This document shows positions 22,056-31,805 of a stretch of DNA of 64,000 nucleotides, piece after piece (position 1 is the stretch's first letter; every line of letters starts with the position of its first letter). Origin of the DNA: Hexactinellida sp. DTS-2022. Taxonomy: Eukaryota; Porifera; Hexactinellida. The notes under the pieces are model-generated. The model saw only the letters and a list, made by a program, of their open reading frames with translations, was not told the DNA's origin and made no database searches. The translations under genes were made by a program, and so were the position numbers. Location of the stretch: positions 4,340,001 to 4,404,000 of the forward strand of contig JAPNXP010000003.1 in NCBI GenBank assembly GCA_028753945.1, written 5' to 3'.

Positions 22056-22433
22056 CCACACTCGTTGTCCCCGAATAAACAAATTGGAAGCATCTATGAA
22101 AGTCAAATATAGACTGAATTAACAATCTGGTTTTGCTTTTGACTTTTGGAAATACTTATCCAGTATAATTTATAAGCATTAAATAAATTGGGATGCAACA
22201 TTTGAATTCAATATTAAGATACACTCTCAACATTATCGAATGCTATTGATATTGAACTACAAAACCAATAAATCCACTCTTTCTCTCTTTATTTTAACTG
22301 TGCCGACTACTACTTAGTGGACAAGTATTGAAATTTGAAATCAATGCCTATATTTTTTATTTTTCTCCGTAAACGGTTCCCTGGCCTGAGCTTTATAGTT
22401 GATGGGCTGAAAATTGCCTTATAGGTGTAGTGA

Positions 22434-24257
22434 CAGTTTTTAACACCTATAAAAAATTTACTGATCCAAAATTCAAAAAATGTTATACTACTTTTTTATT
22501 TGTTTGTTTGGAATTGATTGAGAAAGTGGTAAGAGCTACAGACCTGAAGATTTGGTAGAAAAATAGGAAATACTGTATCTAGAATTCAAATAAAATGTAT
22601 AAGAAAATTATTCACATCTGACCTCACAAAAGTGACAAAACCTTTAGTCAATCAAATTCGAGGGTTGTCCCAGCATGGATTAACAGCTAGCATTCAATTA
22701 ATATAATTTGATTTTAGTGTCTCTATCAATTGTTATGTATGCTTTATAGAATGCCCTAACTGAGACTTTAATTTGATTAATCGTGAGTAAATAAATACAT
22801 CCGGTCAGGTATTTGTGTTTCGTCTGTCTAGCTTACATTTCTAACATTCCATTGTTCTATTTGATATCCAATTATTACCAATCAAAGCAATAACTGTTTC
22901 CCACCAGGGTCCAAGGATTGCACAGTTCCTTAATGATAGTTAATTCAAATCATTATTAATCAACATTATTAAGACACCATTAACACTATTGCACTATTAA
23001 TCAACCACCTACCAAAAATATAGTGCCCCAAAGGACGGCACAGCTGTAATTTTTGATTTTTTTTATTGATATAAAATTGTCCTTAAATGTCAAATTTCGA
23101 GTTTTAATGATATTCTTTTGCACAACGAAACTTTCCTCCATTACTGATTGATCCTATCCCTATAGTATTGAAAGAAGTTATTTCTATGGTCCTCGAGAAT
23201 TTTAGAAACTAGATAATTCGATAATATTTCTGATACCAAGTTCGGTATGGTAGAAGTCAGCACATGGTTTTGAGAAACCTTTGCTTAGAATCATGTAAAG
23301 TGATTACTTTCTCTCTCTCTATTTTTTGTATTACAGAAAATAGGTTAATTAAGATATAGAAATCGTGACCACTTCACGAGTTCTAAGCTCAATAGGAACA
23401 AATAAATAGTAAATTATAGAACTATGTTGATACTGAGGTAGCAATAGAACATGTGTTCGTTGATTTATCATAAGATCCGAGCTCTCTGTTCTCAGGCGCA
23501 TTACATCAGATCGATAAATGCAATATGCTCCCAAGTTGTTATGATCCCTAGCCTCGGGATTATGGTCCTTGGGAAATCAGGGGCGGCGGAAGCGGTCATG
23601 CCGGTTAGGCCATGGCCTGACCACTTTTATCATTGGCCAGGCCAATAGCTTGACCACTCTAACGTCACTAGTTAGGCAGGTCAAGCCATGGCCTGACCAC
23701 TTTATAACTGCTTCCGCCGGTCCTATAAAGGCCATAGATAGCAATACGGGGAACTCTCTATTGAGTATTCACCTCCCGGTGTCGGAGTGTCAGCTGATCC
23801 CCGAAAATGTGGCCCATAGAATCGGATTTCTCCCTTAGGGTCAAATGTCCTATCCTCGAACTCCTCGGATTAGGGTCCAAAAACACTTAAATTTCACAAT
23901 GCACATAGCACATCACTGTAGTTATATATTCCACATAAAAATGTTTCATATCGTCCCAATATAGATTTATATCACTTTAGTTTAGTTTAATAACATTATG
24001 TTTGTGAAATAGATATGTTTGTAATACATGTATTAACGATTCATTGGTTTTCAACACATATCTGTGTCAGGATATGGGATAGTTGCCTTCGGAGGACATC
24101 TGGCCTAGGATGAGTAGTCCGAGTGGAGACAGCTATACTAGGGCTAATTTATCGATTATGATTTAGCCTATTTTAATATCTAATACTAAATCTATAATAG
24201 TCAGTAAGTTAAACAACAAGGAAGATATCACATTTCTACTGAACTATAGATATAAAT
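22434..24257. repeat. Segmental duplicate of 59925-61712
   Basis: Colinear over the whole length, including a small hAT-like MITE (23573-23728, GGGCGGCGGAAGCGGTC ... GCTTCCGCCGGTCCT) that recurs at 61053-61203. It leads into TRAF copy F here and TRAF copy E there. No independent gene is supported. Confidence 0.75.
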
Positions 24258-24752
24258 CAGTGTTTCTCAAACTTTTTAGTACAGCGCACCCCTGTCAACA
24301 ATTACCATCGATACCGCCCCCCCCGCCTCCTCCATAAAGTCTTAATATTACATTTTGTATTTGTTTAACAAATCCTTATTTGATTTAATGAATCAGCACT
24401 ATAATCTACATTTATTTTACTATTCATTTATTCGATCGAGTTTATCAATTCTATTCGTTTAGATTTGTGCGTATTATATTGAAATTATAGAGAGGACTGC
24501 CTTTCGTTAATCAATACAATAGTAATTACCACTGTTAAGGCTCTGATCCTTGCAGTTTTTATATAATTTTTGTTAGTTACTTAATATTTAGGAACATGTC
24601 ATCGCTGTTTTGACGTGAGATCGTATTTCTGTTTCGCGTTCTATAAGTTATCCCCTTAGCGCCCCCCCAACGCCCCCTTGCTGCATCGCCGTCCCCAAAC
24701 AACATTTCAGCGCGCCCCGGGGGGGCTCCACGGCCCACTTTGAGAAACACTG
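24258..24752. mobile_element. hAT-like element replacing most of TRAF copy F
   Basis: Terminal inverted repeats CAGTGTTTCTCAAACTTTTT and CCCACTTTGAGAAACACTG. The left flank matches the promoter side of copy E and the right flank matches its C-terminal coding part. I see no clear target duplication, so a deletion accompanied or followed insertion. Confidence 0.65.
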
Positions 24753-25535
24753 GTATAGACTATGGCACCTGTAGAAGATACTCAACTGATAACTGTATAT
24801 CAGTTAGATTCTATTTTGATACCAATACTCAACAACCTCTTAAAACAGTGCCTAAAGATATTGCTACTAAGCTTGATACAGCTGAAATATCCTTTATTTA
24901 GGGCATTAGGAATGAACGATCAAAGATCGCGCGATCACGATCGCGATCCTTTTTTGACGATCGAAGCAGGATCGTCGATCGTATTTTACAGAACGATCGA
25001 AATGGAGATCGCGATCATTTTTTTGCATAAATTTTCGATCCTACATTCCGATCTTTTTTTGAAAAGGTTGTCCAATTAAATTCATTAATAATACAGTACT
25101 TGTCAAATCTCAGTATGGATCAGAAAGCTTTCCTTAAATTTCGAATGACTATATTCCAGAAAGACTTTTGGTGGCTAACGCCACCAAACCACCTAATTTG
25201 TTGAACACAGATGTATTTAATTTGAATACAATTATTAATTCAATTTATCCATAAAAAAGGCCCGTATCAAGGAATTAAATATTTTTCAGGTTATTTCAAA
25301 TCTAACTTCATAGTTTCTAAAACTTGGTTAAGTTGAAACCTGAGCATCCTGAACAGTTACTACGGCAAATATGAAATGATCGCAAAAATGTTCGGGATCG
25401 GATCGGCGATCATTTCTAAAAATGCGATCGGGATCGAGATCGCGATAATATTATAAGTGATGATCGGGATCGAGATCTCGATCAATTTTTTTGCGATCGA
25501 CTAATGCTCTACCTATATTGATCCATTTTCTTCAA
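24753..25535 (+). pseudogene. TRAF-like gene copy F, C-terminal fragment
   Basis: 24753-24898 encodes the end of the MATH-like domain in an open frame (YGTCRRYSTDNCISVRFYF, then QPLKTVPKDIATKLDTAE). The last codons and 3' UTR resume at 25512 (ATTGATCCATTTTCTTC), after a hAT-type element at 24899-25511. All N-terminal and zinc-finger coding is gone. Position and flanks match copy E, so F is its decayed duplicate. Confidence 0.8.
24899..25511. mobile_element. hAT-type element rich in GATCGCGATC repeats
   Basis: Ends TAGGGCATTAG and CTAATGCTCTA are inverted. Flanks CCTTTATT (24891-24898) and CCTATATT (25512-25519) differ at one of eight bases, and copy E shows the empty coding site. Both subterminal regions are unusually dense in GATC, often as GATCGCGATC or GGGATCGAGATC. 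Confidence 0.8.
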
Positions 25536-26395
25536 TGTCTTTGTGTAAATCCTATTAGTTAAGTGGTATTTTTAGCTTCTTGTAGCGATTAACTATGGAT
25601 AGTTAACTAACGTACAAATCTGAGATTATCATGTTATTCTGAGATTTAGTATTGAATCCCAAATTTACTTGTGGTTTCAGGGCTGTAACAACTCATTTTG
25701 AGTTTACAAAAAACTTATCCTTTGAATGAGTTGAATGAGTTGGTGATGCAAAAATGAATTAGTTGAATGAGTTAGCAGTGGAAAATTAATTGAAATGAGT
25801 TCAATTCATTCAAACAGTGAGTTGGTTGAACTTGAATCAATTCATTCTCTAGATTAAGTCATGTGGAGAATAAGTTGGGGGGAGAAAATGAGTTGACTGT
25901 CAAAGGTTTGTTGCTATATATATTAAATATTGCTCTTGTTTGTAGTATTACAGGGGAACTGATTATCTTTAAAATGTATTAATGAAGCCAACCTTATTAA
26001 ACAGTGGACTCCCTATAGCAAATACCATACATTATGTGGACCCCCGTTGCAGGTAATACAAATTTAGAGATCTTGTGGACGGTCGTCTGTGCAATTAGCT
26101 ATTTATCCAGAGGTAAAAGCTTTCGTCAATCTTTCAGCCGGGCAAAATATTCTGCATCGTAGATTTAGTTTAAGCTCGCTCACACGCGCCTAAATGCTCA
26201 CTTTTTATTAAATCTATCGGAACATTCTCGATTTTCTCGTGTCGCCTAGAAAAGTTTTCAGCCAAATTTCGTACACGCCTGGATGAAACCCTGGTTTTGT
26301 TATGTCTAGTATTTTATGTTGACAATTGAAACCCATTATAAAATGTTGACGGTGTATCTTAGTTGAAAATTGAATATTGTTGATTAATCAGCATG
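25536..26395. other. Spacer with 3' flank of TRAF copy F and repeats
   Basis: 25540-25580 and 25940-26090 match the 3' flank of copy E (62740-63040). 25680-25900 is a GAGTTGAATGAGTT-rich simple stretch. 26100-26390 matches 50840-51150. No gene. Confidence 0.5.
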
Positions 26396-26399
26396 ACTT

Positions 26400-26575
26400 T
26401 GTTATAAGACTTGAATACAGAATAGAGTATTAGACGTGAGAAACACAAGTAAATATAGGTTACAATACATGAATTAAGTTAAGTCCTACGGCTTATATAT
26501 CGATTATATAGTTAGGTGTGCCTACTAATTAAGACCTCCTAGTGAGGCGTGAATGAGAGTATCACGATCGTAACA
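26400..26575 (-). repeat. Gypsy 3' LTR
   Basis: Begins TGTTACGATC and ends TATAACA on the minus strand; same length as the 5' LTR. Confidence 0.92.
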
Positions 26576-26592
26576 TCACTCCCCTTCGCACG

Positions 26593-29500
26593 CTAATTGA
26601 GTGGACTGTCATCAATCTCGCTCCAAGGTGTAAAACTGGAGAACCGTGCTGGTTTTCTTCTGTTCCTTAGTGGGTAGCGTCTAGACGGTGTCGTTACGTC
26701 AATTGTAGGCTCCTCATCTGTGCTGCTCTGATTTAGATCTGCTTGTTCACCCTGGTCCGAAATTGACCCTGCACTTCCGTTCCACTCGGATTCCTCGATC
26801 GGAGCCTGTACGAGATCCTGCGGTATTGCCCGGTATGTGCCATCCTCGTTTCTTCCTGTGTTTGGTTCTAGGGTGGGTATAGTTGTCTGGATTAGCGATG
26901 GCTCCATTTTCTTGTAAACCTTACAGTGATTTAGGTGAACCCATTTGTCCCGTGTAGCTAGCCGTAACTTTACGTTAGGTCCTTTCCGTTTGAGGACAAC
27001 GAAGGGGCCGTCGTATCGCGGGGCTAGTGAATCTTGGAGCATATTTCTTCTAAGCATGACACTCTGGCCGGCCCTAATATGAGAGCTGTTCCTCTTTTCG
27101 TTCCTCTTAGTCCGAATTCTCTCGGTATTCCTGGAGATGTTCCCCTGTGCAATCTCTTTGAGGGTTTCTTGCTTCGTTAACAAACTCTCGAGGTACTCCC
27201 CATGTGAATTCACCTCGAACGGTTTGAGAGTGTTGCACCATACGTCCATTGGGCATCGTGGCTGTCTACCTCGTGTCAACAAGTGAGGGGACATATTACT
27301 TGTGGCGTTATTCATGCCATTGCAGTGGAACGAAACTTCACTCAACAGGGACGGCCATGATTCCTTTGGTAGTTTCCGGTCTAACTGTAAGCAACGAATC
27401 ACTTGTTTCACCATCCCAATGTTTCGTTCTGCCATCCCATCGGCCTCTGGGTGATATGGGGTGGTTCTCCTCTTCTCCACTCCTAGCTGCCTGCAGAACT
27501 CTCTAAACGTATGTCCGTCAATATTACTCCCCTGGTCGCTTAATATCCGGGCTGGTACGCCATGCCCTCTGTAAATCCAGCCCTGTTCGAAGCCTTTCAC
27601 TAAACTAGTCGCTTCCTGGTCTTTGAGAGGGTATACCTCCATGTACCGGCTAAATAGATCAACAATCAAGAGGAAGTACCGATATCCTCCTTCTGTCCAT
27701 GGTAGAGTACCCACGTCTATACCCACGGCGTATCCTGGTGTGTCACCGCTAATTTCCATCCGTTGCAAGGGCTGCTTCGCGATATTTGTGGGTTTGGCGC
27801 GTTGGCATGCCAAACAACTATTGCAGAACTCCCGTACGTCTCTAATCATGTTTCTCCAAAAATAAGATCTCTTGAGGGATTGTACTGTACCGGCTAACCC
27901 GAGGTGGTGCTGTGCATGGACGGCTTCGGTGACCTCTAGTTGCAATTTCTTAGGCACTATAATCCGTTCGTCAAAAAACAGAGTATCCTCTAGGATCAGC
28001 AAATGATCACTCACTTTCTTTAGTTGGCCGTAGTCTACTTTCCCTCCACCTTTCATATGTTCTATCGCTCTACGAATTACGGGATCTTTACATTGGTACC
28101 TCTTGATCTTTCTCTGTAAGGAGTTCACCGATTGAGTGCTAAATATATTGTCCTCGAACTTGTCTTCTCCACTAACGTCTGGATCTATTTCTACGTTGTC
28201 CTTACGACTCAAATAGTCTGCGACAGGGTTGTCCTTGCCGGCGCGAATCTCAACTCGCAGGGGAATCCCTTGAAGCTCCATCATCCATCGAGCAAAGGTG
28301 GGTTTAGGGTCTTTGTGAGCGAGTATCCACTTTAGTGGGCAATGATCTGTGTGCAGGACCACTCCAGTAGCTCCCTTCAAATATACAGACCACTTCCTTG
28401 TTGCAGCTACCACGGCCCAGGCCTCTAACTGGCCCGCAGAGTAGTTGCGCTGACTATGGCTTAGTGCAGAAGAAAAGAAGTCCATTGGTCTTACTTTTCC
28501 AGTTCTCTCGTCCTTTTGTCCAAGGGTTGCTCCTATCCCCGAAATACAAGCGTCGGTTTCAATATGGAATTCCTGGTCCCAGTCGGGGTATGAGAGTGTG
28601 ACAGGATCCTTCAAAAGCCAGGTTCGCAGCTCGTCAAAAGCTTTTTCGCAGCGTTCATCCCATTTCCATTTGCATCCGGATCGCGTTAATGCGTACAAAG
28701 GCTCTGCCATCAGTGCGAAATTTTGAATATAACATCGGTAATAGTTCATCATCCCCATGCATCTCTGTAGTTTTTTCACGTTCTTGGGCTTGGGGAACTC
28801 TTGGAGCCTCTTCGTGTAACTCTTGAGTGGACTACGGCCGTTTTCCGAAATCCAATGTCCCAGGAATTCTACTCCTCTGTAGGCTAGCCGACACTTATCC
28901 TTCCTAAGTCGTAATCCAGCTACTTCTAAGCGTCGGAATACTTCCTCCAAATGTATTACATGCTCCTCAAAGCTGCCAGAGAACACTAATATGTCATCCA
29001 CAAAACTCTCAACATTTTCGGCTCCTCTCAGAGCTTGGTCCATAAGCCTTTGAAACGTGGACTGGCTGTTACACAGGCCAAAAGGCATCACCATCATCTC
29101 AAATAGACCTCGCGGGGTGTGGAAGGCGGTCTTTTCAATATCACTCTCGAGAATTGGCACCGTCCAGTATGCACTCGCAATGTCCAGTTTCGTGAAGAAA
29201 CAATTTCCTTTCAGTTTGTCAAAAATGCTCTGTGGATTTGGTAGGCTGTATACATCACGCTTAGTGACTGCATTTAGTCGCCGGTAGTCCACCGCGAAAC
29301 GGAGAGTGCCATCCTTTTTCTTCACCAACACGACGTCGGAGCTCCAGGGCGACTTGCTCGGCTGACAAATAGGAGGATTAGCTCCCAGCATCTCTTGGAG
29401 TTGGCAATTTATTTCTGCCTCCCATTTGGGTGGAACTCTTCGTGGTCTTGAGCACTGGGGAAGGGCGTCTCCTGTGATAATAGTGTGACGGGTGCTCAGC

Positions 29501-30411
29501 TTGGTCCGTGCTGGTTGCTTGCGGCTCCCTGAGAAGATATACTCGTGATCTTGCACTAGGCCTAGGAGTCTCTCCTGTTCCCTCTTGGTTAACCGGAGGT
29601 TGACTAATTCTGGAGCCTCCTTGTTCGATTCTCTGTCGAGTTCTTCAACATGCATGACGACTTGCGCTCGAGCCAGGGGTGTGCACCCGTTGATTGTACA
29701 ACCAATCTGACTCCATGACCCTCCGAGTTTGACGAGACCCTTCTCGAAATCGAATTCAACTGATCCCAGTTTCTTCATAAATTGCCTCCCTAGTAGTAAC
29801 GTTGGTTCTTCGGAGTCTAAGATTTGAATTCTCTGTGGGGTCGCTTCTCTCTCAGCGAAGGTTATTATTGCATCTACATAACCAATTACTGGTACTGGGT
29901 TATTACATAGTCCGTAAACCTCTGTTGGAACCCTCACCAGGTTTTGGAAAAGTCCGATCCTTCTGGCCGTATTGCTGTCCATTACGCATGGGTTCGCACC
30001 AGTATCGAGTATGGCCTCTAAACTCGTTTCCCCGATCCGTACTTTAATAGTTACAGCTTCCTCGCTCGATGATATGCGGAGGACCTGGTTTTTGTGGCTC
30101 CAATCTTTCTCATGTCCCCTCCCTCTTTCTTGGTACCGTGCCCTGGGACATTGATATGAGGCGTGCCCTAGTTTCCGACAAATCCTACAAGTCCTGTTAG
30201 GACAATTCTTGACAAAATGTCCTATTTTATTGCAGCCGTAGCACTTCCTTTCCAGGCCTTGTGCAAACTCTGTCCTTTGGCTTGCTACCCGCTCTTTCTT
30301 CTTACTCACGGCGTTTATTTCATTACTCCCTTCGTCGGATTCACATTCGCTTTCTCTTTCTTTCAGGGCTGATTCGACCCTTGCGATCTTACTTGCAGTA
30401 ACCTCTGAATC
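26593..30411 (-). CDS. pol: Gypsy pol: zinc knuckles, protease, RT, RNase H, integrase
   Basis: Open in the frame shifted by +1 from gag, from just after a TAG near 30412 down to 26593. Residues are counted from the first GTG at 30309. CCHC knuckles at 23-36 and 41-54; aspartic protease DTG at 102-104; RT with FTKLDIASAYW, MPFGLCNSQSTFQ and FVDD at 436-439; RNase H with ETDA at 584-587; integrase H2C2 around 798-835 (HAQHHLGLAG, CNSCLACQ) and D865, D925, E961 giving DD(35)E spacing; and a GPY/F-like stretch (RYDGPFVVLKRKGPN) near the end. About 1,238 residues with no interruption. There is no ATG at the start, so expression as a Gag-Pol fusion by +1 frameshifting in the overlap is likely. No env is seen. 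Confidence 0.93.
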   Translation of the reverse strand, partial: DSEVTASKIARVESALKERESECESDEGSNEINAVSKKKERVASQRTEFAQGLERKCYGCNKIGHFVKNCPNRTCRICRKLGHASYQCPRARYQERGRGHEKDWSHKNQVLRISSSEEAVTIKVRIGETSLEAILDTGANPCVMDSNTARRIGLFQNLVRVPTEVYGLCNNPVPVIGYVDAIITFAEREATPQRIQILDSEEPTLLLGRQFMKKLGSVEFDFEKGLVKLGGSWSQIGCTINGCTPLARAQVVMHVEELDRESNKEAPELVNLRLTKREQERLLGLVQDHEYIFSGSRKQPARTKLSTRHTIITGDALPQCSRPRRVPPKWEAEINCQLQEMLGANPPICQPSKSPWSSDVVLVKKKDGTLRFAVDYRRLNAVTKRDVYSLPNPQSIFDKLKGNCFFTKLDIASAYWTVPILESDIEKTAFHTPRGLFEMMVMPFGLCNSQSTFQRLMDQALRGAENVESFVDDILVFSGSFEEHVIHLEEVFRRLEVAGLRLRKDKCRLAYRGVEFLGHWISENGRSPLKSYTKRLQEFPKPKNVKKLQRCMGMMNYYRCYIQNFALMAEPLYALTRSGCKWKWDERCEKAFDELRTWLLKDPVTLSYPDWDQEFHIETDACISGIGATLGQKDERTGKVRPMDFFSSALSHSQRNYSAGQLEAWAVVAATRKWSVYLKGATGVVLHTDHCPLKWILAHKDPKPTFARWMMELQGIPLRVEIRAGKDNPVADYLSRKDNVEIDPDVSGEDKFEDNIFSTQSVNSLQRKIKRYQCKDPVIRRAIEHMKGGGKVDYGQLKKVSDHLLILEDTLFFDERIIVPKKLQLEVTEAVHAQHHLGLAGTVQSLKRSYFWRNMIRDVREFCNSCLACQRAKPTNIAKQPLQRMEISGDTPGYAVGIDVGTLPWTEGGYRYFLLIVDLFSRYMEVYPLKDQEATSLVKGFEQGWIYRGHGVPARILSDQGSNIDGHTFREFCRQLGVEKRRTTPYHPEADGMAERNIGMVKQVIRCLQLDRKLPKESWPSLLSEVSFHCNGMNNATSNMSPHLLTRGRQPRCPMDVWCNTLKPFEVNSHGEYLESLLTKQETLKEIAQGNISRNTERIRTKRNEKRNSSHIRAGQSVMLRRNMLQDSLAPRYDGPFVVLKRKGPNVKLRLATRDKWVHLNHCKVYKKMEPSLIQTTIPTLEPNTGRNEDGTYRAIPQDLVQAPIEESEWNGSAGSISDQGEQADLNQSSTDEEPTIDVTTPSRRYPLRNRRKPARFSSFTPWSEIDDSPLN

Positions 30412-30943
30412 CCCTATCTAGCGGGATGTCTTTAAGAATTAGTGTCGCTCTCACTTCTCCCGCCATTCTCATCGCTCCATCTTCGGATAATCCAGCGTCC
30501 AGCGCTCTAACCCACTCCTTAAGTTTGGCTTGGGCTCCTTGGGGCATTTTAGTAACGAAGAATACACATGCTTGTTTCGGGGTCAATCCAGCGCGTGTAG
30601 CCTCATCCAAGTAGCGTACAAAGAAGTCGACTGCAAGCTCCCCTGGTGGCCAATCCATCTCTAGAAATTTCTCAGCAGAGACAAATATGTCTTTCTCCGG
30701 ATCTAACCTTTCCTTGAGATACTCGAATGCAGCGGTTATCGTATCTAGTTCAAGCACTTTCAGTACGACCTTCTCCTCCAGCTTGCCCCTCTTCACATAT
30801 GCCGGAAGTAGTCTGATCGCTGCCTTCTCGCCTCCTTCGGTACTAAGCAAGGCCGATACCGCAGCTATGAAGAATGGTTGCCATGACTCTATGGTCTGAT
30901 CTTCCTTGAGCGTTGGGATACTGAAGGTGAATGGCGTGGCCAT
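30389..30943 (-). CDS. gag: Gypsy gag (capsid part)
   Basis: ATG at 30943 (MATPFTFSIPTLKEDQTIES), 184 codons to the stop at 30389. The pattern is a retroelement capsid-like alpha-helical domain, with the KFLEMDWPPGELAVDFFVRY segment typical of Gypsy gag. It has no zinc knuckle of its own; the two knuckles lie at the start of the following frame. An upstream extension to 31021 would run into the 5' LTR, so I chose the internal ATG just after the leader. The stop overlaps the pol frame by about 25 nt. Confidence 0.85.
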   Translation of the reverse strand: MATPFTFSIPTLKEDQTIESWQPFFIAAVSALLSTEGGEKAAIRLLPAYVKRGKLEEKVVLKVLELDTITAAFEYLKERLDPEKDIFVSAEKFLEMDWPPGELAVDFFVRYLDEATRAGLTPKQACVFFVTKMPQGAQAKLKEWVRALDAGLSEDGAMRMAGEVRATLILKDIPLDRGFRGYCK

Positions 30944-30972
30944 GTTGGGATACCTGATAGTACTTGTGTTTA

Positions 30973-31148
30973 TGTTATAAGACTTGAATACAGAATAGAG
31001 TATTAGACGTGAGAAACACAAGTAAATATAGGTTACAATACATGAATTAAGTTAAGTCCTACGGCTTATATATCGATTATATAGTTAGGTGTGCCTACTA
31101 ATTAAGACCTCCTAGTGAGGCGTGAATGAGAGTATCACGATCGTAACA
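30973..31148 (-). repeat. Gypsy 5' LTR
   Basis: Same sequence as 26400-26575 as far as I can compare. Confidence 0.92.
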
Positions 31149-31152
31149 ACTT

Positions 31153-31805
31153 TCCCAAACTTACAAATATAATATACAACATAATACATAATCACATTTA
31201 AGGCATTCTTCATACGAGCCAATAAAAACTTAAAATACCAGCTGTGCAAAGATGTCTAGGCACGTGTGAGTGTGCTCAGCGAAATATAGGCGCCCAGACT
31301 ATTTACCTGGGTGAAAGCCGGTTTGGACAATTGTGAAATTTTGGCCAATGCAATTTTGTTGAGGATGGCATAAATTATCAGCAATTCAAAACATCGACAA
31401 AATTTATAATCGTGATATTTGGATGTCCCAATTTTTGGTTCGACCAAATATTCAATAGTGATATCATATTATAGGCACCGAATTAGGACACTAGTATACA
31501 AGAAGTCTACACCCACCTAAGTATCCAGGACAATATTAATTCAGTTTATTATGAGTTGTTAAGTTATTAACAAATTCGATTGTAACAATAATAATTGTCT
31601 GCCTATATTTAATGAGCATAATATAATAGCAATCATAACAGGTTAATGGCCTAAAGATACACTAGATAACACGAATTGAGTATAATAGAATAGATAAGTA
31701 GCGTGTTATCGGATATAAGCCTAAATAGATAATTAGTCAGGGGTTAATACTGGATAATGATAGATATTATTGAGCGAAGAAAGGTAAGTTAGCAGGCAAT
31801 ATAAG
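31153..31805. other. 3' flank of protease P2
   Basis: Matches 51160-51830 beside P4. Contains part of an interspersed repeat with CAGCTGTGCAAAGATGTCT. No gene. Confidence 0.55.

Larger units (their letters stand above)
26400..31148 (-). mobile_element. Complete Ty3/Gypsy LTR retrotransposon
   Basis: LTRs at 26400-26575 and 30973-31148 are both 176 bp and look identical by eye. Each reads TGTTACGATCGTGATACTC ... CTTATAACA on the minus strand. ACTT flanks the element at 26396-26399 and 31149-31152; the paralogous site near 51150 is empty (GACTTTCT). A purine tract (AAGGGGAGTGA) precedes the 3' LTR. I do not see a standard TGG-starting primer site right after the 5' LTR. Gag and pol frames are intact, so the insertion is very young and may be mobile. 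Confidence 0.93.

Noticed and set aside
27249..30154. Several plus-strand ORFs of 60-85 codons
   Set aside because: They are antisense to the Gypsy pol gene.
30944..31021. Upstream extension of gag
   Set aside because: It would start inside the 5' LTR; the ATG at 30943 gives a normal leader.
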